Origin: JBCDBL01 sp039183635
GTDB taxonomy: Bacteria; Pseudomonadota; Alphaproteobacteria; Caulobacterales; Parvularculaceae
Direction of reading: 5' to 3'
NCBI GenBank assembly: GCA_039183635.1
Contig: JBCDBL010000179.1
Location: 1-5,518 of the forward strand
DNA: 5,518 nt
The position numbers and the translations under genes were made by a program. Numbering within the stretch: the stretch's first letter is position 1; each line of letters begins with the position of its first letter. The notes beneath the pieces were generated by a model. That model saw nothing but the letters and a program-made list of their open reading frames with translations. It did not search any database and had not been told where the DNA came from. Below, piece after piece: positions 1-5,518 of the stretch.

Positions 1-62
1 CGCGGGACGCCTTGGCGGCGAACGGGGACGATGCGGGGCGCAACTTGGGAGAGACGGCATGA
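1..62 (+). CDS. murE: 3' end of murE (UDP-MurNAc-tripeptide synthetase), partial
   Basis: Only the last 19 whole codons and the TGA stop (60-62) of an upstream gene lie in the window, read in the frame starting at position 3. The visible tail begins RDALAANGDD and ends NLGETA. The fragment has no catalytic motif, so the assignment is inferred from context: in alphaproteobacterial dcw clusters the gene directly before murF is murE, and MurE proteins often end in an acidic-then-Arg helix followed by a short variable tail, which the RDAL segment could be. MurE adds the third stem-peptide residue, usually meso-diaminopimelate in Gram-negative bacteria, to UDP-MurNAc-L-Ala-D-Glu in the cytoplasm. 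Its stop overlaps the murF start as ATGA, which suggests translational coupling. That an open frame ends exactly here is well supported; the gene name is likely but not proven by the sequence. Confidence 0.72.
   Translation, partial: RDALAANGDDAGRNLGETA
47..53 (+). promoter_or_regulatory. Ribosome binding site of murF
   Basis: The purine run GGGAGAG lies inside the last murE codons. Its GGAG core (48-51) is 7 nt before the murF ATG at 59, a good Shine-Dalgarno distance. It supports the ATG in the ATGA overlap as the true start. Confidence 0.65.
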
Positions 63-1492
63 CCAAAGAGATTTTATGGACGGCGGAGGCGGCGGCGACC
101 GCCACGGGCGGGGCGCTCTGCGCCAAGGGCGGCCCGGAGGATGAATGGACTGCAACAGGCGTGTCCATCGATACGCGCACGCTTGAGCCGGGCGACTTGT
201 TTGTCGCTTTGAAAGATGTGCGGGACGGCCACGCGTTCGTAGCGAACGCTTTTGAGGCGGGCGCGGCCGCTGCGCTCGTCTCCCATGCGCCGGAGAGCCT
301 GCCCGAGGGCGCGCCGCTGTTGATGGTTCCGGACGTTTTGCAGGGCCTAAGGGATATGGGCGCTGCGGCCCGGACGCGGGCGAAAAAGCGCGTGGCGGTG
401 ACGGGCAGCGTCGGCAAAACCAGCACGAAAGAGATGCTGCGCGCGGCATTGTCCGTCTCGGGAAAAACCCATGCCTCGGTGAAGTCCTTCAACAATCATT
501 GGGGCGTGCCGATCACTCTGGCGCGCATGGCGCCCGACACGGAATACGGCGTTTTTGAAATCGGCATGAACCACGCCGGAGAAATCACGCCCCTCACGAA
601 ATTTGCAGCGCCCGATGTCGCCATTATCACCATTATCGGCGAGGCGCATATAGAGTTTTTCGACAGCAAGGACGGTATCGCCGAAGCGAAAGCGGAAATT
701 TTCTTCGGACTGAAGGAAGGCGGAGCGGCGATCTTGAACCGCGATGATCCTTACTTTGATCTTCTGGCGAACAGGGCTAAGGAAAGAGGCGCAGGACGCA
801 TTTTGACGTTCGGCGCAGGCGCGGGGGCCGACGTAAGGGTGCTGAAGGTTAGCGAAACGAGCGGCGGCAGCCGCATTGAAGCGGAGATTTTCGGTGAGCA
901 GAGGGCGTTCGACTTGAGCGCCTTCGGTCGCCACCAGGCGATGAACGCCGCCGCCGTTATCGCCGCAGCGCATGCCCTTGGCGCGCCGCTCGACAATACG
1001 CTGAAAGGGCTCGGCGCGCTTGTTGCTGTCGACGGTCGCGGCGCGCGGGGCGCGATTCCAGCGTCCGGCGGCGGCGCGGCGACGCTGATTGATGAAAGCT
1101 ACAACGCCAACCCCACATCCATGGCGGCGGCGGCGGCGGTGTTGAAATCCGCCGTCCCCGGCGCTGGCGGTCGCCGCATCGCCGTTCTTGGCGACATGTT
1201 GGAGTTGGGTGAGGACGGACCCGGGCTCCACGCCGCCCTCGCCGATGTGTTTAAAGATGCTGAGGCGGATAAAATTTACGCCGCAGGTCCCCTCATGGCC
1301 CATATGTGGGCGGGTTTGCCGGAGGCGGTGCGCGGCGCCCACGCCGAAACGACAAAAGAGTTGGTCGATGCGGTCGCAAGCGATATCCGCGCCGGCGACG
1401 TCGTGATGGTCAAGGGCTCCCTGGGCATGAAAATGAGCGTCATCATTGAAGCTTTGAAATCGCAAACTGAACCCGCGCGGAAACAAGCGTAA
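59..1492 (+). CDS. murF: MurF, UDP-MurNAc-tripeptide--D-Ala-D-Ala ligase
   Basis: This 477-residue cytoplasmic Mur ligase adds the D-alanyl-D-alanine dipeptide to UDP-MurNAc-tripeptide using ATP, which completes the pentapeptide precursor. The three Mur-ligase domains are visible. The N-terminal substrate-binding domain carries SIDTRTLEPGDLFVAL (36-51). The central ATPase domain has the P-loop TGSVGKTST (115-123, Lys120), the MurF-type NNHWGVP (145-151), EIGMNHAGEI (167-176, Glu167), His197 in EAHIEFF and NRDD (227-230). The C-terminal domain has Arg327 in DGRGAR, the MurF hallmark DESYNANPTSM (345-355), VLGDMLELG (376-384) and KGS (452-454). Length is close to the alphaproteobacterial norm and slightly above the roughly 450 residues of the E. 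coli enzyme. Three usually conserved positions differ: Ile192 where Asn is common, Gln293 in GRHQAMN where HN is usual, and Leu455 after KGS where Arg is common. The ATG overlaps the upstream stop and has a good Shine-Dalgarno. The five-alanine stretch at 356-360 comes from a GGC tandem repeat. Confidence 0.97.
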   Translation: MTKEILWTAEAAATATGGALCAKGGPEDEWTATGVSIDTRTLEPGDLFVALKDVRDGHAFVANAFEAGAAAALVSHAPESLPEGAPLLMVPDVLQGLRDMGAAARTRAKKRVAVTGSVGKTSTKEMLRAALSVSGKTHASVKSFNNHWGVPITLARMAPDTEYGVFEIGMNHAGEITPLTKFAAPDVAIITIIGEAHIEFFDSKDGIAEAKAEIFFGLKEGGAAILNRDDPYFDLLANRAKERGAGRILTFGAGAGADVRVLKVSETSGGSRIEAEIFGEQRAFDLSAFGRHQAMNAAAVIAAAHALGAPLDNTLKGLGALVAVDGRGARGAIPASGGGAATLIDESYNANPTSMAAAAAVLKSAVPGAGGRRIAVLGDMLELGEDGPGLHAALADVFKDAEADKIYAAGPLMAHMWAGLPEAVRGAHAETTKELVDAVASDIRAGDVVMVKGSLGMKMSVIIEALKSQTEPARKQA

Positions 1493-1495
1493 GGA
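1491..1495 (+). promoter_or_regulatory. Probable ribosome binding site of mraY, overlapping the murF stop
   Basis: AAGGA begins inside the murF TAA stop codon and lies 15 nt before the mraY ATG, longer than the usual 5-9 nt. No better purine run lies closer; CGGA at 1497-1500 is the only other candidate. The ATG at 1511 is still preferred because MLYHLLYPLAD is the usual start of alphaproteobacterial MraY and the frame upstream runs straight into the murF stop. Confidence 0.45.
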
Positions 1496-1498
1496 ACG

Positions 1499-1509
1499 GA
1501 CAGACTGTC
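1499..1509 (+). repeat. Short perfect inverted repeat before the mraY start
   Basis: GACAG and CTGTC flank a single A, giving an 11-base palindrome that ends one base before the mraY ATG. As RNA it could form only a small hairpin of four pairs with a three-base loop. It sits between the distant Shine-Dalgarno and the start codon. The symmetry is seen directly; any role is unproven and it may be chance. Confidence 0.4.
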
Positions 1510-1510
1510 T

Positions 1511-2617
1511 ATGTTGTATCACCTTCTTTATCCGTTAGCGGATCAGTTTTCATTTTTCAATATTTTTCAGTACCAGACGGTGCGCACCGTGGGCGCCATC
1601 GTCACGTCTTTGCTGATTGCGTTTTTCATCGGGGAGCCGCTGATCAACTGGATGCGCGCCAAGCAGGGCAAGGGCCAGCCCATTCGCGACGACGGCCCCC
1701 AAAGCCATCTTATCGAAAAGCGCGGCACGCCGACCATGGGCGGCGTTCTTATTCTTGTGTGTCTTACGGTCGGCACATTGCTCTGGGCGCGGCTCGACAA
1801 CCCGTATATCTGGGTGGTGATGTTCGTCACGCTCGCCTATGGCGGCCTTGGGTTCCTGGACGATTATCTGAAAGTCACCAAACAGACGACCGGCGGCGTC
1901 ACCGGCAAAGGCAAGCTTATCGCGCAGTTCGCCGTCGCCATCGTCGCGGCTTATTGGTGCATGACGATCCTTGGCGCAGCGGAAGGCGCGCCGGCGAACA
2001 TTGAAAGCTCCGTGGCGCTGCCGTTCTTTAAAGATCTTTTCATCAATCTCGGCTGGTTCTTCATTCCCTTCGGCGCCTTCGTCATTGTCGGCGCGTCGAA
2101 TGCGGTGAACCTGACAGACGGCCTCGACGGCCTCGCCATCGTGCCGGTGATGATCGCGGCGGCGACGTTCGGCTTGTTCGCCTACATTGTCGGCCGTGTG
2201 GATTATACGGGCTACCTCGCCATTCCCTACGTGCCCGGAACGGGGGAGCTGGCGATTTTCTGCGGCGCGTTGCTCGGCGCCGGTCTTGGCTTTCTCTGGT
2301 ACAACGCTCCGCCGGCCATGATCTTCATGGGCGACACGGGCTCGCTCGCCCTCGGCGGCGCCATCGGCGCGATCTCCGTCGCTGTGAAGCAGGAGATCGT
2401 CCTCGCCATCGTCGGCGGCCTGTTCGTGCTCGAAGCGGTGTCGGTGATCATACAGGTCGCCTCGTTCAAGCTTACCGGCAAGCGGGTGTTCCGTATGGCT
2501 CCGATTCATCACCATTTCGAACAGCTCGGCTGGAAAGAGCCCACCATCGTCATTCGTTTCTGGATCATCGCCGTGATTTTGGCCTTGATCGGTCTCAGCA
2601 CGTTGAAATTGAGGTAA
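1511..2617 (+). CDS. mraY: MraY, phospho-N-acetylmuramoyl-pentapeptide transferase
   Basis: This 368-residue polytopic inner-membrane enzyme transfers phospho-MurNAc-pentapeptide from UDP to undecaprenyl phosphate. It thereby makes lipid I, the first membrane-bound peptidoglycan intermediate, and needs Mg2+. About ten hydrophobic segments can be traced, near residues 24-41, 75-93, 98-115, 136-156, 180-196, 205-228, 247-264, 276-292, 296-318 and 345-366. Family motifs are all present: KRGTPTMGG (70-78), FLDDYLK with the Asp pair at 117-118, NAVNLTDGLDGLA (197-209), MGDTGSLALGG with Asp275, and the His triplet 333-335 in PIHHHFEQLGWKEP. Length matches the family (E. coli 360). The gene has gaps on both sides (18 nt before, 12 nt after), unlike the overlapping junctions elsewhere in the cluster. 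Its first 60 nt are only about 32% GC, far below the surrounding sequence. No motif residue is missing. Confidence 0.98.
   Translation: MLYHLLYPLADQFSFFNIFQYQTVRTVGAIVTSLLIAFFIGEPLINWMRAKQGKGQPIRDDGPQSHLIEKRGTPTMGGVLILVCLTVGTLLWARLDNPYIWVVMFVTLAYGGLGFLDDYLKVTKQTTGGVTGKGKLIAQFAVAIVAAYWCMTILGAAEGAPANIESSVALPFFKDLFINLGWFFIPFGAFVIVGASNAVNLTDGLDGLAIVPVMIAAATFGLFAYIVGRVDYTGYLAIPYVPGTGELAIFCGALLGAGLGFLWYNAPPAMIFMGDTGSLALGGAIGAISVAVKQEIVLAIVGGLFVLEAVSVIIQVASFKLTGKRVFRMAPIHHHFEQLGWKEPTIVIRFWIIAVILALIGLSTLKLR
2611..2614 (+). promoter_or_regulatory. Probable ribosome binding site of murD, overlapping the end of mraY
   Basis: GAGG abuts the mraY TAA stop (2615-2617) and lies 15 nt before the murD ATG at 2630. 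No purine-rich run lies nearer; the spacer contains the palindrome GTCGAC (2621-2626). The ATG is still the best start because MIPVTPYADKTVAVFGLG is the usual alphaproteobacterial MurD N-terminus. The frame upstream is closed by the mraY stop itself. Confidence 0.4.
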
Positions 2618-2629
2618 ATCGTCGACCCC

Positions 2630-4051
2630 ATGATCCCCGTTACACCATATGCGGATAAAACCGTCGCGGTCTTCGGCCTCGGCGTGTCCGGCCTTGCAAC
2701 GGCGAAGGCTCTGGCCGCCGGCGGGGCGACGGCGATCGTCTGGGACGACGGGGAGGGCGCGCGCAAAAAAGCCGCCGAGGCGGGGTTCGAGCCGACGCCG
2801 CCGGCCGACTGGCCCTGGGACAAGCTCGCCGCTTTGGTCTTGAGCCCCGGGGTGCCGCTGACCCATCCGAAGCCGCATCCTGTGGTGAAGAAGGCGCATA
2901 CGGAAAATGTCCGGGTTATCGGCGATATTGAGCTGCTTGCGGAAACCGTGAACGCCGCGCCCGCCGCGGAGCGCCCGAAAATCGTCGCCATCACCGGCAC
3001 CAACGGCAAGTCGACGACGACGGCGCTCATCGGCCATATTCTGAACGCCTGCGGCGTCACGGCTCATATCGGCGGCAATATCGGCGAGGCGATGCTGAAC
3101 CTCCCCAAGCCGCGCCGGGGCGCCGTTTATGTTCTGGAGCTGTCCTCCTATCAGCTTGACCTCGCGCATTCCTTAAAAGCCGATATCGCCGTATGGTTGA
3201 ACATCTCGCCGGACCATCTTGATCGCCATGGCGGCATAGACGGCTATGTGGCGGCGAAAAAGCGCATCTTCCGCAATCAGACCCATGACGATGTCTGCGT
3301 CATCGGCGTCGATGATGACCGTTCTCAATCCGTGTGTACGGAGGTCGTGGCCGCCAATGGCCGTCGCGTCATCCCCGTCTCCTCCGGCGCCGCCCTCGGT
3401 CGCGGCGTGTTCGCCGTGGATGGCGTTTTGTTCTCCAGCCTCGACTACAAAGCGCAGGAGGTTGGCGACCTTACCGACGCCCCAGCGCTCCAGGGCGCTC
3501 ATAATTGGCAAAACGCCGCCGCGGCCTTCGCGGTGGCGCACACCTTTGTCTCACAGGCTGACGATGTTCTGGCGGCGATGATGACGTTCCCGGGCCTGCC
3601 CCATCGGATGGAGGAGGTGCGCCGTATCGGCAACGTGAAATTTATCAACGACAGCAAAGCCACGAATATCGAGGCGGCCTCCAAAGCTCTTGCGGCGTAC
3701 AGGAATATATACTGGATCGCCGGCGGCAAAGCGAAGGACGGGGACGACCCCGCCGCTCTCGGCCTGCTGACGCCGCGGATCGCCAAGGCTTATTTCATCG
3801 GGGAGGCGGCCGGCGCCTTCGCGGAGGCTTTTGAAAACGTTCCCCAGGAAAAGTCGGGCGATCTTAGCCGCGCAGTGGCCGCCGCTGCGCAGGACGCCCT
3901 GGCGGCGGGGTCAGAGGCTGTGGTGTTGTTATCGCCGGCTTGCGCGTCTTTCGATCAGTTTACGAATTTCACAGTGCGGGGCGATGCATTCCGCGACGCC
4001 GTTCTGGCCATCGGGTCCGAGGCCAACGGCGCGGGGGGGGCGGCGGCATGA
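2630..4051 (+). CDS. murD: MurD, UDP-MurNAc-L-alanine--D-glutamate ligase
   Basis: This 473-residue cytoplasmic Mur ligase joins D-glutamate to UDP-MurNAc-L-Ala with ATP, the second amino-acid addition of the stem peptide. The N-terminal Rossmann-like domain shows GLGVSG (16-21), SPGVP (72-76) and GDIELL (98-103), which bind the UDP-sugar. The central ATPase domain shows the P-loop ITGTNGKSTT (121-130, Lys127), GGNIG (148-152), ELSSYQL (170-176), NISPDHLDRH (191-200, His196) and YVAAKKRIF, whose Lys210 matches the carbamylated Lys198 of E. coli MurD. HNWQN (291-295) has both conserved Asn residues. The C-terminal domain shows FPGLPHRMEEV (320-330), NDSKATN (340-346), AGGKAKD (364-370) and LSPACASFDQF (434-444). 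It is longer than the E. coli enzyme (438) but normal for alphaproteobacteria. The last codons form a low-complexity Gly/Ala tail with an eight-G run, and the stop overlaps the ftsW ATG as ATGA. All key residues are intact. Confidence 0.98.
   Translation: MIPVTPYADKTVAVFGLGVSGLATAKALAAGGATAIVWDDGEGARKKAAEAGFEPTPPADWPWDKLAALVLSPGVPLTHPKPHPVVKKAHTENVRVIGDIELLAETVNAAPAAERPKIVAITGTNGKSTTTALIGHILNACGVTAHIGGNIGEAMLNLPKPRRGAVYVLELSSYQLDLAHSLKADIAVWLNISPDHLDRHGGIDGYVAAKKRIFRNQTHDDVCVIGVDDDRSQSVCTEVVAANGRRVIPVSSGAALGRGVFAVDGVLFSSLDYKAQEVGDLTDAPALQGAHNWQNAAAAFAVAHTFVSQADDVLAAMMTFPGLPHRMEEVRRIGNVKFINDSKATNIEAASKALAAYRNIYWIAGGKAKDGDDPAALGLLTPRIAKAYFIGEAAGAFAEAFENVPQEKSGDLSRAVAAAAQDALAAGSEAVVLLSPACASFDQFTNFTVRGDAFRDAVLAIGSEANGAGGAAA
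4033..4040 (+). repeat. Eight-G homopolymer near the end of murD
   Basis: An uninterrupted run of eight G lies 7 nt before the ftsW start codon. It may serve as a crude Shine-Dalgarno for ftsW, for which no better site is seen. It is also a likely place for indels or sequencing error. Its first seven bases (4033-4039) sit in register as a G GGG GGG heptamer relative to murD, a pattern that permits -1 ribosomal slippage. Confidence 0.7.
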
Positions 4052-5187
4052 GGCTCGCCCGGACGGATACCTCGCCCCTGTCGCAATGGTGGTGGACGGT
4101 GGACCGCGTATCTCTCGCCGCCATGGGCCTGTTGTTCGCTGCGGGCGTGTTGCTGGCGTTCGCTGCAGGGCCGGCGGCGGCAGGCCGCATCGGCCAAAAT
4201 CTCAGCGACTTTCATTTTGTCAAACGCCAGGTGATGTTCCTTGGACCCGCTGTCGGCCTCTCCTTCGCCGTGTCTCTGCTCTCGCCGCTCTATGTGCGCC
4301 GTCTCGCGGTTCTCGTCTTCGGGGGCAGCCTTGTCGCTATGGGGCTTACCTTGATGATCGGTCCAGAGATCAAAGGCGCTCAGCGATGGCTCTATTTTGG
4401 CGGCGTCTCTCTCCAGCCGTCCGAATTCGCCAAGCCCGCTTTCATCGTCGTTACGGCCTGGATGTTCGCTGAACAAATCCGCGATCCCAAATTTCCAGGC
4501 CGCATTATCGCCGTCCTCTTTTATCTCGTCATTGCCGGCCTTCTCATTAAACAGCCGGACTACGGACAGTGGGTCTTGACGACGGCGGCCTGGGCCAGCG
4601 TGTTTTTCATCGCCGGCGTTTCCTGGCCGTGGATCGTCGCCCTCGGCGGTTTCGTGATTGCGGCCAGCCTCGGCGCCTACATCCTCGCCCCCCATGTGGC
4701 GAGCCGCGTGGACGCCTTTCTTAATCCTGCAACGGAGGGGTTCAGTCAGACGGACATCGCCTTGAAGGCCATCGCAAGGGGCGGCGTTTCCGGCCGCGGT
4801 CCCGGCGAGGGGGACGTCAAGCACGCGCTGCCCGACGCCCATACGGATTTCATCTTCGCCGTCGCGGGGGAGGAGTTCGGCCTCATCGCCTGTCTTTTGC
4901 TTGTGAGTCTTTTCGCCATAATTGTCCTGCGCGCCTACGCCAGGGCCTTCAGCGATAAAAGCCCCTTCGTGCAATTGGCGGCGAGCGGCCTTGCGGCGCT
5001 CATCGGTTTGCAGGCGCTGATCAACATGGCGGTGAATTTGCGGCTGATGCCCGCCAAGGGCATGACACTGCCGCTTGTCTCCTATGGCGGCTCCTCGATG
5101 TTGGCGACGGCGCTCGCCCTCGGCATGCTGTTGGCCCTGACGCGGGAGCGGCCTCACACCTGGCGACGCAAAGAGGCTATGGTATGA
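4048..5187 (+). CDS. ftsW: FtsW, SEDS-family septal peptidoglycan glycosyltransferase
   Basis: This 379-residue inner-membrane protein of the SEDS family (with RodA and SpoVE) polymerises lipid II into glycan strands at the division site, working with the transpeptidase FtsI. About ten membrane segments can be traced, near residues 22-41, 62-78, 86-104, 129-144, 152-167, 174-190, 193-213, 274-297, 310-330 and 346-365. Diagnostic motifs are GAQRWLYFGGVSLQPSEFAK (110-129), KQPDYGQ (168-174), GRGPGEGDVKHALPDAHTDF (249-268) continuing into IFAVAGEEFG (269-278), and PAKGMTLPLVSYGGSS (335-350). Asp267 in AHTDF is the expected catalytic acid by family comparison. FtsW rather than RodA is inferred from the dcw position and the N-terminal RTDTSPLSQWWWTVDR. 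The frame is open farther upstream to an ATG at 3940, but that extension is Arg/Gly-rich, lies wholly inside murD and is not part of FtsW. The chosen ATG lies in an ATGA overlap with murD. Confidence 0.97.
   Translation: MRLARTDTSPLSQWWWTVDRVSLAAMGLLFAAGVLLAFAAGPAAAGRIGQNLSDFHFVKRQVMFLGPAVGLSFAVSLLSPLYVRRLAVLVFGGSLVAMGLTLMIGPEIKGAQRWLYFGGVSLQPSEFAKPAFIVVTAWMFAEQIRDPKFPGRIIAVLFYLVIAGLLIKQPDYGQWVLTTAAWASVFFIAGVSWPWIVALGGFVIAASLGAYILAPHVASRVDAFLNPATEGFSQTDIALKAIARGGVSGRGPGEGDVKHALPDAHTDFIFAVAGEEFGLIACLLLVSLFAIIVLRAYARAFSDKSPFVQLAASGLAALIGLQALINMAVNLRLMPAKGMTLPLVSYGGSSMLATALALGMLLALTRERPHTWRRKEAMV
5171..5176 (+). promoter_or_regulatory. Ribosome binding site of murG
   Basis: AAGAGG lies inside the last ftsW codons, 7 nt before the ATG at 5184. 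This is the best-placed Shine-Dalgarno in the window and confirms the murG start within the ATGA overlap. The ATG at 5179 is an internal ftsW codon in a different frame. Confidence 0.7.
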
Positions 5188-5518
5188 GTACGGAGGGCCG
5201 TCTTGCGCTCCTCGCCGCCGGCGGCACAGGGGGCCATATGTTCCCCGCCGAGGCGCTCGCCAGTGAGCTGAAGCGGCGCGGCTGGCGCATCGCTCTTGTC
5301 ACCGACGCGCGGGGGGAGCGGTATGCGGCGGATTTCCCGTGCGATGAAAAACACTTCACCGACGCCGCCACCTTCGCCGGGCGCGGCCTTTTGGGTAAAC
5401 TGGCGGCGGGGATGGCGATTGTGCGGGGCGTCTTCGGCGCCATGGGTCTGGTTGGGCGATTGAAGCCGGCGGTCGCTGTCGGGTTCGGGGGGTACCCGTC
5501 CTTTCCGGCCATGGCCGC
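5184..5518 (+). CDS. murG: MurG, lipid II-forming GlcNAc transferase, 5' part only
   Basis: The first 111 codons are present and the frame runs off the window edge without a stop, so roughly one third of a protein of about 360 residues is seen. MurG is a GT-B fold (family GT28) peripheral membrane enzyme on the cytoplasmic face of the inner membrane. It transfers GlcNAc from UDP-GlcNAc to lipid I to give lipid II, the substrate of FtsW. The N-terminal Rossmann domain, which binds lipid I, is recognised by AAGGTGGHMFPAEALA (11-26) with the glycine-rich GGTGGH loop at 13-18. The second glycine-rich motif GFGGYPSFPA (100-109) is also present. TDARGERY (40-47) and the following Phe-Pro are typical of alphaproteobacterial MurG. 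The start overlaps the ftsW stop as ATGA and has a good Shine-Dalgarno. The UDP-GlcNAc-binding C-terminal domain is outside the window. In related clusters murC would follow. Confidence 0.96.
   Translation, partial: MSTEGRLALLAAGGTGGHMFPAEALASELKRRGWRIALVTDARGERYAADFPCDEKHFTDAATFAGRGLLGKLAAGMAIVRGVFGAMGLVGRLKPAVAVGFGGYPSFPAMA

Noticed and set aside
1123..1139. GGC tandem repeat within murF
   Set aside because: It is a short trinucleotide run encoding five alanines in a helix-forming region. It keeps frame and is ordinary for GC-rich genes.
347..1522. 391-codon open frame on the - strand under murF
   Set aside because: Antisense shadow of murF with an Arg/Gly/His-rich product and no domain recognised.
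1550..3169. 539-codon open frame on the - strand across mraY and murD
   Set aside because: It lies antisense to two clearly real genes, spans their junction, and encodes an Arg/His/Asp-rich sequence with no recognisable domain. Long antisense open frames are expected in GC-rich genes because stop codons are rare in that frame.
3690..3715. TTGCGG and an AATATATACT stretch resembling a promoter inside murD
   Set aside because: The spacing between the two elements is well short of 17 nt, and the AT-rich stretch encodes conserved murD sequence (RNIYWIAGG), so there is no support for an internal promoter.
3940..4047. Upstream extension of ftsW to the ATG at 3940
   Set aside because: The extra 36 residues are Arg/Gly-rich, overlap the conserved murD C-terminus in another frame and do not resemble an FtsW N-terminus. 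The ATG at 4048 gives the family-typical start.
3831..4472. 213-codon + strand frame across murD and ftsW
   Set aside because: It lies in a third frame over two genes with intact motifs, and its product is Arg-rich without recognisable features.
3955..5157. 400-codon open frame on the - strand under ftsW
   Set aside because: It is antisense to nearly the whole of ftsW. The product is charged and low in hydrophobic residues, the mirror of a membrane-protein gene, with no motif.

Overview
The window is a stretch of the conserved dcw (division and cell wall) cluster, all on the + strand, in the order murE (last codons) - murF - mraY - murD - ftsW - murG (first third). It is GC-rich (about 60% by eye). 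The protein signatures point to an alphaproteobacterium: the FtsW start with RTDTSPLSQWWWTVDR, the MurD start MIPVTPYADKTVAVFGLG, and MurG with AAGGTGGHMFPAEALA. A marked scarcity of GANTC sites fits the same group. The genus cannot be determined from this sequence.

Layout: 1-62 is the C-terminal tail of an upstream gene, almost certainly murE. murF (59-1492) follows with an ATGA overlap. mraY (1511-2617) comes after an 18-nt gap and murD (2630-4051) after a 12-nt gap. ftsW (4048-5187) and murG (5184 to the window edge) each start inside an ATGA overlap with the gene before. There is no gap over 18 nt, no visible promoter or terminator, and no room for an RNA gene, so this is the interior of one polycistronic unit with probable translational coupling.

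How the genes work together: MurE, MurF and MurD are ATP-dependent amino-acid ligases that build UDP-MurNAc-pentapeptide in the cytoplasm. MurD adds D-Glu, MurE the third residue and MurF D-Ala-D-Ala. MraY moves phospho-MurNAc-pentapeptide to undecaprenyl phosphate (lipid I), and MurG adds GlcNAc (lipid II). FtsW polymerises lipid II at the division septum.

No undescribed system was found; the gene content and order are standard. The points worth a second look are small: an in-register G8 slippery run at the end of murD that would fuse MurD to FtsW after a -1 shift, strong GANTC depletion against GATC, substitutions at usually conserved MurF motif positions, and the unusual start regions of mraY and murD.
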